Positions 44,066-53,335 are shown, counted from the stretch's first letter. The stretch: 64,000 bases of DNA from Flavisolibacter amylovorans (GCF_039541815.1 NZ_BAABGY010000016.1:124001-188000), one strand, 5' to 3'. The notes: generated from the letters alone by a model not told the origin. Made by a program: numbers and translations.

Positions 44066-44246
44066 GGGGAAGATGACTGATGCAATCGAAAAAACCCGGG
44101 CAGCGCAACAGGAGCGCGGTGGCGAAGAAGCAGTTCCGCGCAACTCCCTTATCCTGGGCAGGGAACAAAAAGCCCGGCACCGGTGTTCTCTGCATTGCGA
44201 CCGCGATCAGGGGCCGCTGTAAAGCACGCAAATCATAACTTGATGC

Positions 44247-44837
44247 ATGTTTGAGTCCGTAAGAGCCTATTACCAGAAGTTGATCCCGCAGCTGCAAGAC
44301 CACGAGTGGAGCGCCATCGAGTCGCGCTTTACCGTGCAGCACCTCAAAAAAGGCGAATTGCTGACCCGCCAGGGCGAGATCTGCCGGCAGGTGAGCTTCA
44401 TCAACAAGGGACTGCTCCGGTTCTTCTACAACGTCGATGGCAGGTCGGTCAGCATCGGCTTCATGCCCGAGGGCGAATACATCGCGCAGTACGACAGCTT
44501 CCTGGTGCAGGCGCCCTCCAAGGGCAATATCGACGTGCTCGAGGATGCGGAGCTCGTGAACCTGTCGTACACCGACGTGCAGGAGTTGTACGCGGCCTAC
44601 CCGGTGTTCCAGGTCTTCGGACGGAAGATCGCGGAGATGCTGTTCATGATGGTGGTGAGCCAGACCACCAGCCTGCTCACCCTGAGCCCCGAGGAGCGCT
44701 ACCTCGCCGTGGCCGAAGAGGAACCCTACATCATCCGGCGCGTGCCCCAGTACCTGATCGCCTCCTACATCGGCATCACGCCCGAGCACCTGAGCCGCCT
44801 GCGCCGGAAGCTCGCCAGAAAGGCGGGCGTCGCATAG
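44247..44837 (+). CDS. Crp/Fnr-family transcriptional regulator, 196 aa
   Basis: An N-terminal cyclic-nucleotide-binding-type beta-roll (about 25-115: HLKKGELLTRQGEICRQVSF, GLLRFFYNVDGRSVSIGFMP, EGEYIAQYDSF) is linked by a long helix to a winged-helix domain with VPQYLIASYIGITPEHLSRL as the recognition region. The PRELRSFL-type phosphate-binding motif of true CAP is absent, as in most Bacteroidota members, so cAMP need not be the ligand. A TonB receptor gene follows on the same strand beyond a repeat element; regulation of it is possible but not shown. Confidence 0.92.
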   Translation: MFESVRAYYQKLIPQLQDHEWSAIESRFTVQHLKKGELLTRQGEICRQVSFINKGLLRFFYNVDGRSVSIGFMPEGEYIAQYDSFLVQAPSKGNIDVLEDAELVNLSYTDVQELYAAYPVFQVFGRKIAEMLFMMVVSQTTSLLTLSPEERYLAVAEEEPYIIRRVPQYLIASYIGITPEHLSRLRRKLARKAGVA

Positions 44838-45060
44838 AAGTTGTTTGAGTTGTTGGGCAGGCTGCTTATCCAGCCGTGCAAGCACGGTACGGGGCTTCCG
44901 CCCCTTTGCACGACGGAGCAACGATCGAAATGAATCGTTTCCTTGTTTTTCGTCGTGCCTTCGTGTCGTCGTGCCATCGCGCAGGGGCCGCTTGCGGCCG
45001 ACCTTCTCAGCGATTCCGGAAGACATATTTGCGCAAACGGCCCCTTAACAATTATCAAGA
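44826..45060. repeat. MITE-like inverted-repeat element
   Basis: Fills the gap after the Crp gene. It starts with AAGTTGTTTGAGTTGTT, overlapping the last codons of the Crp gene, and ends with CAAACGGCCCCTTAACAA. Inside are the hairpins CCGTGCAAGCACGG and GGGGCTTCCGCCCC, a GCACGACGGAGCAACGA arm, the inverted arm CGTCGTGCCTTCGTGTCGTC and the hairpin GGCCGCTTGCGGCC. Same layout as 4476-4712. Confidence 0.65.
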
Positions 45061-45144
45061 AAATAGACGGGGCACTTCATCTTAACAAAAGTCAACCGAT
45101 AGCGGGAGCGTGCGCGCCAGCTTTGCCGGTATAAATCAACGGTA

Positions 45145-47505
45145 ATGCGTAACCTGTTTTTGCTACTCCTGCTTCTTTCCGCGGGCCTGCGGGCGCCCGC
45201 GCAAACGCTGACGCAGACCCTGCGCGGCAGCATCACCGATAAGATCAGCGAACAGCCCCTTGCCGGGGCTACCGTGTCCGTGGAAGGCACCGGCCTCTCG
45301 GCCCTCTCCGACAGCCGCGGCGTCTTTGTACTCCCCGGCGTGCCGGTGGGACGCGTACGGGTAACCGTCTCCTACGCCGGCTACAGCGGCGTCTCGGTGC
45401 CGGAGGTGCTCGTGACGGCGGGCAAGGAAGTGGTGCTCGACGTATCGCTGGAGCAGTACAGCCGCGCGCTCAGCGAGGTGGTGGTGCAGGGCACCCGTAC
45501 GAAGAAGGGCAACGTGGCCAACGAGTACGCCGGCAGCAGCGCGCGCAGCTTCAACATCGACGAGGTGAACCGCTACGCCGGCGGCCGCAACGACCCGAGC
45601 AAGCTGGTGAGCAACTACTCGGGCGTGATCTCCAACAACGACAGCCGCAACGACATCGTGGTGCGCGGCAATTCGCCCGCGGGCGTGCTCTGGCGCATCG
45701 AAGGGCTGCCGGCGCCGAGCCCGAACCACTATTCCACCCTCGGCACCACCGGCGGCCCCATCTCGGCGCTCAACACCAACGCGCTCAAGACCTCCGACTT
45801 CTATACCGGCGCCTTCCCCGCCGAATACGGTAACGCGCTGGCGGCGGTGTTCGACATCAACCTGCGCAGCGGCAATACGGCCCGGCACGAGCGCACCCTG
45901 CAGCTCAACCTGTTCAGCGGGCTCGAGGCGATGCTCGAAGGCCCCGTGGGCAAGAAGGGCGCCTCCTACCTCGCGGGCTACCGCTACTCCTTTGTGCAGA
46001 TCGGGCAGGCGCTGGGGCTCGACGTGGGCACGCAGGCCGTACCCAAATACCAGGACTGGGTCTACCACCTGCAACTCGCCAAAACGAAGGCCGGGCGGCT
46101 GTCGCTCTATGGCATGGGAGGCACCAGCAGCATCGACTTCCTTGGCAGGGAGATCGACACCACCGACTTCTACAGCCGCAAAGACCAGGATGCCTATGTG
46201 CGGAGCAACTTCTACCTCGTCGGAGCGAAGCATACCATCGACCTCAATGCCAACACCTACCTGCGCACGTCGGTATCGTACAGCCGCACGAGCGCGACCT
46301 TCGAGAGCTACCAATACCCGATGCCGCTGCCGCCCTACAAGAACCGCTGGCAGGTGTCGGGGATCGACGACCGGCAGTCGGTGCTCCGCTTCGCCACGCT
46401 GCTCAACGCGAAAAGCAGCGCCCGCTTCTCGTGGCGCGCGGGTATTACCGGCGAGCGCTACGGGCTGCGCTCCTTCGTGCAGGACCGCGAGGGCAAGCCG
46501 GAGACGGAGCCCTTCGCCGTCAACCGCGACTACGACGATGCCTTCCTGCTGATGCAGTATTTCGGGCAGGCCCGCTACAAGCCCACCGGGCGCTGGACGG
46601 TGATCGCCGGGTTGCACGGCATGCACCTCACGTTCAACAACAGCGGCATGCTGGCCCCGCGGGCATCGGTGGCTTATACGCTCAACCCGAAGAGCAGCCT
46701 GACCCTGAGCTATGGCCTGCACGGGCAGCTGCAGCCCCTCCCGGTGTATTTATACAAGGGAACCGGCAGCAACCGCGACCTCGATTTTACGAAGGCGCAC
46801 CACATGGTGCTGGGCTACGAAAACCGCTTTGCCGCCAACTGGCGCGTGAAGGCGGAGCTGTACCGGCAGCAGCTGTTCGACGTGCCCGTGGAGGCGGCGC
46901 CCTCCGGCTTCTCGATGCTCAACGCCGGCAGTGATTTCACCTTCCCGGAAAAGGGCGGGCTGGTGAACGCCGGCACGGGCACCAACAGCGGCGTGGAGCT
47001 GACGATCGAGAAGTTCCTGAGCGGCGGCTTCTACCTGCTCGGCACGGGCTCCGTGTTCGACAGCAAGTACAAAGGCAGCGACGGCGTGGAGCGCAACAGT
47101 ACGTATAACTACGGGTATGCGGCCAACCTGCTGGGCGGGCGCGAATGGAAGCTCGGGAAAGGGTGCCGCAGCGTGTTCACGTTCGACCTGCGGCTGTCGA
47201 CGATCGGCGGGCGCTATGCCACCCCGGTAGACCTGGAAGCTTCGCGCGCCGCCGGCAAGGAGGTGTTCGATGAGGCGCGGTACAACAGCGAGCGGCTCGG
47301 CAGCTACTTCCGGCTCGATACGAAGTTCGGGCTGCGCGTCAACTCGAAGCGGCGCAAGCTGAGCCAGACCTTCTACCTCGACCTGCAGAACGTGACGAAC
47401 CGCGAGAACATCTTCCTCCGGCGCTTCAACCCGCTCTACGGCACCACGGGCAACGTGAACCAGATCGGCTTCTTCCCCGACATCCTCTACCGCGTGCAGT
47501 TCTGA
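45145..47505 (+). CDS. TonB-dependent receptor with carboxypeptidase-regulatory-like domain, 786 aa
   Basis: A signal peptide (about 1-20, ending RAPAQ), a carboxypeptidase-regulatory-like beta-sandwich (GSITDKISEQPLAGATVSVE through VSYAGYSGVSVPEV), a plug domain (NDIVVRGNSPAGVLWRIEGL), and a 22-strand-type barrel to the terminal Phe (ILYRVQF). The plug resembles receptors for non-siderophore substrates that work without an adjacent SusD; none is present here. Two SDR genes follow on the same strand, the first 23 bp downstream. The substrate is unknown. Confidence 0.92.
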   Translation: MRNLFLLLLLLSAGLRAPAQTLTQTLRGSITDKISEQPLAGATVSVEGTGLSALSDSRGVFVLPGVPVGRVRVTVSYAGYSGVSVPEVLVTAGKEVVLDVSLEQYSRALSEVVVQGTRTKKGNVANEYAGSSARSFNIDEVNRYAGGRNDPSKLVSNYSGVISNNDSRNDIVVRGNSPAGVLWRIEGLPAPSPNHYSTLGTTGGPISALNTNALKTSDFYTGAFPAEYGNALAAVFDINLRSGNTARHERTLQLNLFSGLEAMLEGPVGKKGASYLAGYRYSFVQIGQALGLDVGTQAVPKYQDWVYHLQLAKTKAGRLSLYGMGGTSSIDFLGREIDTTDFYSRKDQDAYVRSNFYLVGAKHTIDLNANTYLRTSVSYSRTSATFESYQYPMPLPPYKNRWQVSGIDDRQSVLRFATLLNAKSSARFSWRAGITGERYGLRSFVQDREGKPETEPFAVNRDYDDAFLLMQYFGQARYKPTGRWTVIAGLHGMHLTFNNSGMLAPRASVAYTLNPKSSLTLSYGLHGQLQPLPVYLYKGTGSNRDLDFTKAHHMVLGYENRFAANWRVKAELYRQQLFDVPVEAAPSGFSMLNAGSDFTFPEKGGLVNAGTGTNSGVELTIEKFLSGGFYLLGTGSVFDSKYKGSDGVERNSTYNYGYAANLLGGREWKLGKGCRSVFTFDLRLSTIGGRYATPVDLEASRAAGKEVFDEARYNSERLGSYFRLDTKFGLRVNSKRRKLSQTFYLDLQNVTNRENIFLRRFNPLYGTTGNVNQIGFFPDILYRVQF

Positions 47506-47528
47506 CCCCCGCGACTTTCTTCCCAAAA

Positions 47529-48359
47529 ATGACAACCCGATACCCCATGCAACTACCCGCAACCGAAAGAGCCCGTCTCCTGCGCGGCTATGGTCCCTGG
47601 GCCCTGGTTACCGGCGCCTCTTCCGGCATCGGCCGGGAGCTCGCTACGCAGCTCGCGGTGGCCGGCCTGCACCTGGTGCTCTGCGCGCGCAGCGGCGCTG
47701 CGCTCGAGGCATTCAGCGAGGAGCTCCGGGCCCGTTACCGGATCGAGGTGGCCGTGCTTGCGGTGGACCTCGGCACCGACGAAGGGCCCGAAGCCGTGGT
47801 GGCCGCCACCCGCGACCGCGACATCGGCCTGCTGGTGTGCGCGGCCGGCTTCGGCACCTCGGGGCGCTTTACCGACACCGCGCTTTCCGACGAGCTCGAC
47901 CTGCTCCGGTTGAATTGCCTGGCCTTGCTCCACCTCACCCATCATTTCAGCAGGCGCTTCGCCGCGCAGCGGCGCGGCGGCATCATTCTGCTCAGCTCCA
48001 TCGTGGCCTTCCAGGGTGTGCCTTACGCCGCCAACTATGCCGCGAGCAAGGCCTATGTGCAATCGCTGGCCGAGGCGCTCGCCGTGGAGCTGAGGCCCGC
48101 AGGCGTGGCGGTGCTGGCGGCCGCGCCGGGGCCGGTGCGGAGTGGCTTCGGGGAGCGGGCCCATATGCAGATGGGCGCCGCGCTGTTGCCGAACGAAGTG
48201 GCCGTGCCTATACTACAGGCCCTTGGCCGTAGGACTACGGTACTGCCCGGCTTCCTCAGCAAGCTGCTCACCTGGGCGCTCCGCACGGTGCCGCGAGCAG
48301 GCAAGGTGCGGATCATGGCGATGGTGATGGGCGGCATGACGCGGCACCAGCGCTCCTGA
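47529..48359 (+). CDS. SDR-family NAD(P)-dependent oxidoreductase, 276 aa
   Basis: Short-chain dehydrogenase with cofactor motif TGASSGIG (residues 28-35), the LVCAAGFG strand in place of the usual NNAG, catalytic Ser in ILLSSIVAF, and YAASKAYV. The C-terminus (AVELRPAGVAVLAAAPGPVR) is typical of fatty-acyl or steroid-type reductases of the DltE-like branch. It begins 23 bp after the TonB receptor and 44 bp before a second SDR, suggesting one operon. Substrate unknown. A later Met (residue 7) is an alternative start. Confidence 0.88.
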   Translation: MTTRYPMQLPATERARLLRGYGPWALVTGASSGIGRELATQLAVAGLHLVLCARSGAALEAFSEELRARYRIEVAVLAVDLGTDEGPEAVVAATRDRDIGLLVCAAGFGTSGRFTDTALSDELDLLRLNCLALLHLTHHFSRRFAAQRRGGIILLSSIVAFQGVPYAANYAASKAYVQSLAEALAVELRPAGVAVLAAAPGPVRSGFGERAHMQMGAALLPNEVAVPILQALGRRTTVLPGFLSKLLTWALRTVPRAGKVRIMAMVMGGMTRHQRS

Positions 48360-48403
48360 GGCGGCCGCGGAACCCTTTTTGCAGCCCGTTTGTTTTTCAC
48401 ATC

Positions 48404-49165
48404 ATGCAGACTACCAACAATACCGTGCTCATCACCGGCGGCAGCTCGGGCATCGGGCTCGCGCTGGCGGCAGCCCTGCTCGAAGCCGGCAACGGGGTAC
48501 TCATCTGTGGCCGCGACGAAGGCCGGCTGGCCGAAGCAAAACGACAGTTGCCGCGCGTGCATACGCGGGTGTGCGACGTATCCAACAAAGCCGGGCGCGA
48601 AGCCCTGGCCGACTGGGCCACCGGCTCCTACCCGGCGATCAATATGCTGGTGAACAATGCCGGGATCCAGCGCGAGCTCGACTTCCTGGCCGGCGCGGCC
48701 GACTTCAACGACAGCGAGAGCGAGATCGAGACCAACCTCACGGCGGGCATCCACCTGTCGGCCCTCTTCCTCCCGCACTTCCTGCGGCAGGAGCGGGAGT
48801 GCGCCATCGTCAACGTCACTTCGGGGCTTGCGTTCATCCCGCTCAAGATCGTACCGGTGTATTGCGCCACGAAGGCGGCGCTGCACTCGTTTTCCATGTC
48901 GCTGCGCTCACAGCTGGCCGGCACCAACACGCGGGTATTCGAGATCGCGCCGCCCATCGTAAAAACGGGGCTGCACCGCGAGGCGAAGGCGCGCCGGCAG
49001 GCGGAGCGGGGCATCGCGCCCGAAGTGGTGGCACGCGAAACGCTTAAGGCCCTCGCCAAAGACCGCTACCAATGCATCGTCGGGCAGGCAAAGTCGCTCA
49101 AGGGCGCCGCGCGGATCGCGCCGCTGTTCTTTCACCGGTTGCTGAATAAGCTGGCGACGCGGTGA
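48404..49165 (+). CDS. SDR-family oxidoreductase (DltE-like), 253 aa
   Basis: Short-chain dehydrogenase with TGGSSGIG (residues 11-18), NNAG followed by IQRELDF, catalytic Ser in VNVTSGLAFIP, and YCATKAALHSFSMSL. The IQ after NNAG and the CATKAALHSF run are hallmarks of the DltE-like SDR group. It is 44 bp downstream of another SDR with which it shares only family-level similarity, so they are not recent duplicates. Probably co-transcribed with it. Substrate unknown. Confidence 0.88.
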   Translation: MQTTNNTVLITGGSSGIGLALAAALLEAGNGVLICGRDEGRLAEAKRQLPRVHTRVCDVSNKAGREALADWATGSYPAINMLVNNAGIQRELDFLAGAADFNDSESEIETNLTAGIHLSALFLPHFLRQERECAIVNVTSGLAFIPLKIVPVYCATKAALHSFSMSLRSQLAGTNTRVFEIAPPIVKTGLHREAKARRQAERGIAPEVVARETLKALAKDRYQCIVGQAKSLKGAARIAPLFFHRLLNKLATR

Positions 49166-49204
49166 GCAGAACAGCCTGAAATTTCCGGATGATGCTTTAA
49201 GGGG

Positions 49205-49306
49205 CAGGTTCGGTGGGCCGCAGGGCACGACGGCACGACGAAAAGTAAAACCGATGTCTTGAGCGCTTTACCCAAGGAGGTTGTGCCGTTGCGCCGTGGC
49301 CCCCCT
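49205..49306. repeat. Short inverted-repeat element (nonamer type)
   Basis: GGGCCGCAGGGCACGACGGC with ACGACGAAAAG on the left and, inverted, GTTGTGCCGTTGCGCCGTGG on the right, between the SDR stop and the stop of the minus-strand gene. A minimal member of the inverted-repeat family. Confidence 0.55.
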
Positions 49307-51649
49307 TCACTCCTTCACCGACACAAAAAAGTCGCGGATCCAGGCACCGAACTTTCCTTCCTTGTAGCCATAGCCTACATGGCTCATCTTTTCAAACACC
49401 GGTGCATACTTGCTGATGTCGATTACTTCTACCACGGTACCATTGATCAGCAGCTTCACCTGGTTGCCGTTCCGCTCGAACCCGATCTCGTTGGAACTGT
49501 AAAAGACGGAATTTACAGGGTTGATCGCTGTTGAATAGCCGTTGCCCATGTACTGTTTGGGCTTGTGGTAAGGTTCATACAACCGCCCATTGCCGCCTGC
49601 CCCGAAATAGTACTCCCGCCGGGCCGGGTTGATCATAAAGAATACGATCGGCACATCATTGGTGGGGCCGTGCCACGACAGGCCGAAGAAGCCGTCGGGC
49701 GACGGGTTTTGCACCATGCTGAAATTCATCTTGAAGGTATAGGCGCCCACCTTTGGATCGGGCAGTTGCAGGTCGCCCCAGCGGGCCCCGATCTGGAGGG
49801 TGCGGGGATAAACCACGAACGCTTCCTTATGCGGAAAGGAAATATCGGTTTTGGAGTCCAGGTATTCGTAGGTCAGCGACTTAAAGTTCGGAAGGGCAGT
49901 TACGGCAGCAGGCCAGCTGGTGAAGAGCGTGCGCTGTCCCGGCACCACGAGGCCCTCATATTTTCTACCCCAGTCTTTTTCCTCCACGATACCGGGCGTC
50001 ATGGCAAGGTCCACCCAATCGGGCCGCAGGTTCAACGCCTGGCCGGCGGTATGCCCGCCATCGGCGGCCCATAGCGCCAGCGTTTTGGCCAGGTACACGT
50101 GTTTTTTATCGATGGACTTGTCTTCAAGCCGGGCTTTCAACTCCGCGGCCACCAGGTACTGGTAGTGGGCGGAAGCCCTTTCGAGCCTGCGCCGCACGTC
50201 CGCATAGGCAGAATCCGGATGGGGGGCTCCTTCTTTCTCCATTTCGGCAAGAAACAACAGGTTCAGCGGCGCCCACAGCACACCGGAATCCACGGCCTGC
50301 TGCAGGTAGGTAAACCCGCGTTTCCGCTCCTTCCCGGAACTCTTGCCATCACTGGCCAGCAAAAAGCCATAGGCGTTCATACACGAGGGCTCACCGGCCG
50401 CGGCGAGGTCGGCAATTTCCTTCCAGAGAAAACCGTAGGCATCCTGGAACTGGTTGTTGGTACGGGGGAGGCCTTTCTGGCCGGCTCCCAGCGCCAGCCT
50501 GTTTCGGGGCACGCCGGCCAGGCGCTCGAACACGGCGATCTGCGGGAGGTTCGCCATATCGGCAAGCGCTTCCCAATCCGCGTTGGTTTTTTTCTTCCAG
50601 TAATCCACCGACCAGCCCGATTCGAACATGACCTTCCGCCATTCGTTGCGGCGGTTGTACGGGCTGTTGTTGGTCGTTCCCAGCAGCAGCACCTCTGCCC
50701 AGCGCCGTCCTTCCTCCGTTTCCATTTTGTTGTAGATGGCCCCCATGTACAGCGGATGGTAGTAATCTACCGTAAATGCCCCCACCGACTCGATGGCGGC
50801 CGCAGGCTCCCGGGCAAAGAGCTCAAAGAACCGCCCGGTCGCTTTTTGCTGGAGGCCAGCCACATCCGGGTGCTCGCTGGGATGGCGGTCGAAGAGGGCG
50901 GCCATCGCCCAGAATTCCCACCGCTCGGTCTCCGACTTTTTTTCCGGGAAGCGCCGGGCCAGGTCCTGCCAGGCCTGCATGGACGTGGTGGAGGCGGCAT
51001 GCATCGCAGGGATCAAGCTTGCCAGCTCTTCGTAGGTAGCGGTGTTCTTAACGGCGTTGTATTTTTTACGGGCCGCCTCCGCTTTTCGCGCCGCCACCCG
51101 ATCGGCTTCCAGATACTTCGAATTCCTGCCGTCGGGGTAATTGGTGACCGCCTCGGCAAAACGGCGGGCTTCCTGGCCATGAAAGCCCAGGCCAACGTAT
51201 TCAGCCACCTTTTTTTCGACCAGCGGCTTCCGGGCGGCTTCCTGGGCCTCCAGCCGGGCGGCCTCCTGCCTGGCGCGTTCCGCCGCTGCCGGGTCCACTT
51301 TCATCGACGCCAGTTTTCGTTCCCGTTCTTCGGCTTCCATCCGCTTCCGGTATTCCTCCCGGGCGGTAGCGCCGGCTTCCCATGCCCGCTGCTCCGCCTC
51401 GGTGCGGCGCCCGCTGTTGCGGCGCCACTGGTCGGCCAGTTGTTGCGCTGCGTCGCCGCTCCCGGAGCTGCTGCTGCTGCGGCTGGAGCTGTTCCGGTTA
51501 TAGCGGGTTCCATCGATATAATCGCTCTGGTATTTCTTCGCATCCTGCTCCCGTTTCGTCTCCGCATAGGTCTTCCCGGTGGCTGGTTGCGCCAAGGCGC
51601 TATTGCAGATACCGACCAGACACAGCAGCAGGGGGGCGCACAAACGCAT
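49307..51649 (-). CDS. Modular secreted hypothetical protein, 780 aa
   Basis: A signal peptide (LCAPLLLCLVGICNSALAQ) sets the start at 51649. A Ser/Glu/Arg-rich linker region with a long charged helix (EYRKRRMEAEERERKLASMK style) follows. A large helical middle (about 150-560) may contain Sel1/TPR-like repeats (AGEPSCMNAYGFLLASDGKS, FTYLQQAVDSGVLWAPLNLL). A C-terminal beta-rich domain (about 620-780: YTFKMNFSMVQNP, VPIVFFMINPARREYYFG, NGNQVKLLINGTVVEVIDIS) has the look of a laminin-G/concanavalin-type jelly roll. No family is recognised for the whole. Likely periplasmic or cell-surface. A 98-bp gap separates it from the lipoprotein gene upstream on the same strand. Confidence 0.8.
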   Translation of the reverse strand: MRLCAPLLLCLVGICNSALAQPATGKTYAETKREQDAKKYQSDYIDGTRYNRNSSSRSSSSSGSGDAAQQLADQWRRNSGRRTEAEQRAWEAGATAREEYRKRMEAEERERKLASMKVDPAAAERARQEAARLEAQEAARKPLVEKKVAEYVGLGFHGQEARRFAEAVTNYPDGRNSKYLEADRVAARKAEAARKKYNAVKNTATYEELASLIPAMHAASTTSMQAWQDLARRFPEKKSETERWEFWAMAALFDRHPSEHPDVAGLQQKATGRFFELFAREPAAAIESVGAFTVDYYHPLYMGAIYNKMETEEGRRWAEVLLLGTTNNSPYNRRNEWRKVMFESGWSVDYWKKKTNADWEALADMANLPQIAVFERLAGVPRNRLALGAGQKGLPRTNNQFQDAYGFLWKEIADLAAAGEPSCMNAYGFLLASDGKSSGKERKRGFTYLQQAVDSGVLWAPLNLLFLAEMEKEGAPHPDSAYADVRRRLERASAHYQYLVAAELKARLEDKSIDKKHVYLAKTLALWAADGGHTAGQALNLRPDWVDLAMTPGIVEEKDWGRKYEGLVVPGQRTLFTSWPAAVTALPNFKSLTYEYLDSKTDISFPHKEAFVVYPRTLQIGARWGDLQLPDPKVGAYTFKMNFSMVQNPSPDGFFGLSWHGPTNDVPIVFFMINPARREYYFGAGGNGRLYEPYHKPKQYMGNGYSTAINPVNSVFYSSNEIGFERNGNQVKLLINGTVVEVIDISKYAPVFEKMSHVGYGYKEGKFGAWIRDFFVSVKE

Positions 51650-51747
51650 ATTCGTTTTTTTAATGGGATGAAGGTAGGCAACCGGGGGCATCGGCCGATA
51701 CCCCGGGGAGGGTATTTTGCCGCCCACGGGGCGCAGAAGCGGCGCCC

Positions 51748-52173
51748 TTATTCGACCCGTTTCATGCGCGAGAAGGGGTAGCCGTTGCAGCCTTTACGGG
51801 GGGCCGCGCGGTCGGCGGCAGCGGCCTGCCGGGCGGCGGCGAGGTCCTTTGCGTTGAACACCGTCAGGCAATAGCCCCAGAGGTAGGGCTCCATGCCGCG
51901 GAAGGGCATATAGTCGATCCGGGTGAACAGGCCCCCGTCGGTCTTGTTGGCGGGGTCGTTCTGCGCGAGCAGGTATTGCTCCTTTTCGTTCCATTCGAGG
52001 ATGCGGTACCGTGCCGGGCCGTTCATGACGAAGAGGCTGTCGCTGATAGTGTAGCGGATGCCGTAGTCGTCGGTGAACGCGCCGGTCATCCATTCGGGCA
52101 GGCGCTGCCGGGCGGCTTTGGGGACGGTAGCGCAGGAGGCGATGCAGAGGGCCAGGAAGAGGAAGCGGTACAT
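51748..52173 (-). CDS. Putative lipoprotein, 141 aa
   Basis: Begins MYRFLFLALCIASCATVP with lipobox IASC, so Cys14 would be lipidated and the protein membrane-anchored. The mature part is a small beta-rich domain (WMTGAFTDDYGIRYTISDSL, RYRILEWNEKEQYLLAQND) ending with GCNGYPFSRMKRVE. The ATG at 52173 was chosen to place the lipobox at the N-terminus; the open frame extends 19 codons upstream without a signal peptide. No named family. Between it and the broken gene upstream lies a good terminator. Confidence 0.75.
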   Translation of the reverse strand: MYRFLFLALCIASCATVPKAARQRLPEWMTGAFTDDYGIRYTISDSLFVMNGPARYRILEWNEKEQYLLAQNDPANKTDGGLFTRIDYMPFRGMEPYLWGYCLTVFNAKDLAAARQAAAADRAAPRKGCNGYPFSRMKRVE

Positions 52174-52230
52174 GGGTGCCCCGGTTGAAGGGGCTGCAAA
52201 CATAGGCGCTCCCCACCCGGTGGCGCGCAT

Positions 52231-52261
52231 AAAAACAGCCGCCCGTTTGGGGCGGCTTTTT
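52231..52261 (-). terminator. Rho-independent terminator
   Basis: A 7-bp GCCGCCC/GGGCGGC stem with a 5-nt loop flanked by AAAAACA on one side and TTTTT on the other. It stands 22 bp downstream of the minus-strand broken gene. Confidence 0.8.
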
Positions 52262-52282
52262 GATGGGAATGGGGGGGCGGCG

Positions 52283-53005
52283 TTACCCGGCTACGGCTGC
52301 GGTAGTGGCTGCGGGCACGGCTCCGGCGGGCACGTCGGCCTCGGCCTTTTTGCGGCGGCGGGCCAGGAGCAGCGAGGGCTGGAAGAAGCTCAGGCCCTTT
52401 TTCGGATCGGACTTGTATTTCTTGGCCATGTCGTGCAGGGCGTCGATGAGGGCGAACTCGAGGGCGATGCGGGCGGCGTCGCGCTCGTTGCGGGTGGCGT
52501 CAAGCCCTTCTAAGGTGGACTGCTGCCCGCCGCGTACGGCAAACCAACCGGGCTCGAGGTCGGCCAGGCCGCGGCGCACGGGCTCGGCGATGCCGGCGCC
52601 GTACTTGGCCAGGGCCTCTTTGATGGACTTGAACGTTTCGGGCGCTTCGGTCTTGCTGAGCCGGAGGTAGCCGGAGAGCCCTTTCGGGAAGAAGGCGCGG
52701 TAGCCTTCGGAGTCTTCGCCGCCGGTGCCCACGGCGATGGCGGCCGCGTGCTTTTTCATGAAGGCGTGGGTGCTTTTTAGGTAGGCGTCCACCTTTTTGG
52801 TGTCGGAGCCGCCCTCGGTGCGGGTGAAGGCCACCTTACCGAGCGTGACGAGCACCGTTTCGATGTGGTCGTTGATGGTCACCGCCAGGTCCCGCGACTC
52901 GGTCTTGAGCGCCTCGGCGGCGTTCTACGCAAAGATGACGAGGCGGAGGGAGGTGATGCGCTTGTCGTCGAAGGGATTGCCGAAGAGAAACTGGATCGTT
53001 TTCAT
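52283..53005 (-). pseudogene. Hypothetical protein gene interrupted by an in-frame TAG
   Basis: An ATG at 53003-53005 opens MKTIQFLFGNPFDDKRITSL followed by RLVIFA. An amber codon stands at 52925-52927, and the same frame continues NAAEALKTESRDLAVTINDH to the stop at 52283, giving 241 codons in all. A single CAG-to-TAG change would explain the break. The downstream part could restart at a GTG (52882), giving 199 residues, mostly helical with an Ala-rich tail. No family is recognised. Either a recent nonsense mutation, a sequencing error, or a stop codon that is read through. Confidence 0.7.
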
Positions 53006-53098
53006 AACCGATTGATTTTTATGGTTAATAGAAAAAAAAGACAGTCGCTTGCGGTGTTGGGCACAGGTCGCTATGGTTACTCTTTTATTTCTGAACTG

Positions 53099-53335
53099 GA
53101 TTCGGATGCCCTTCCATCCGGTGGAATAGGGTCTGAATCGGATTCGGATGCTATTCCATCACGTAGATAGGCATTTGAGTTTGATTCGGATGCTATTCCA
53201 TCACGTGGAATCCGGTCCGAATCGGATTCAGAAAGTATTCCATCACGTAGGTATCGATCTGAATTCGATTCGGATGGTTTTCCACCGGGTGAAATAGGGT
53301 TGGAATCATATTCGGATCGGCTTCGCCATTAGGGA
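53099..53335. repeat. 42-bp tandem repeat, about 5.5 copies
   Basis: Five full units and a partial one, with cores GATTCGGATGCTATTCCATC and ACGTGGAATAGGGTCTGAAT. The 42-bp period equals 14 codons. One plus-strand frame reads SDSDAIPSRGIRSE-like 14-residue units but is cut by a stop in the second unit. It lies just left of the AT-rich island. Confidence 0.8.

Noticed and set aside
53006..53170. A plus-strand frame reading into the 42-bp array
   Set aside because: Most of its length is antisense to the broken gene and it ends at a stop in the second repeat unit.
53099..53335. The 42-bp array as a CRISPR
   Set aside because: Units are contiguous with no unique spacers and no cas genes are nearby.
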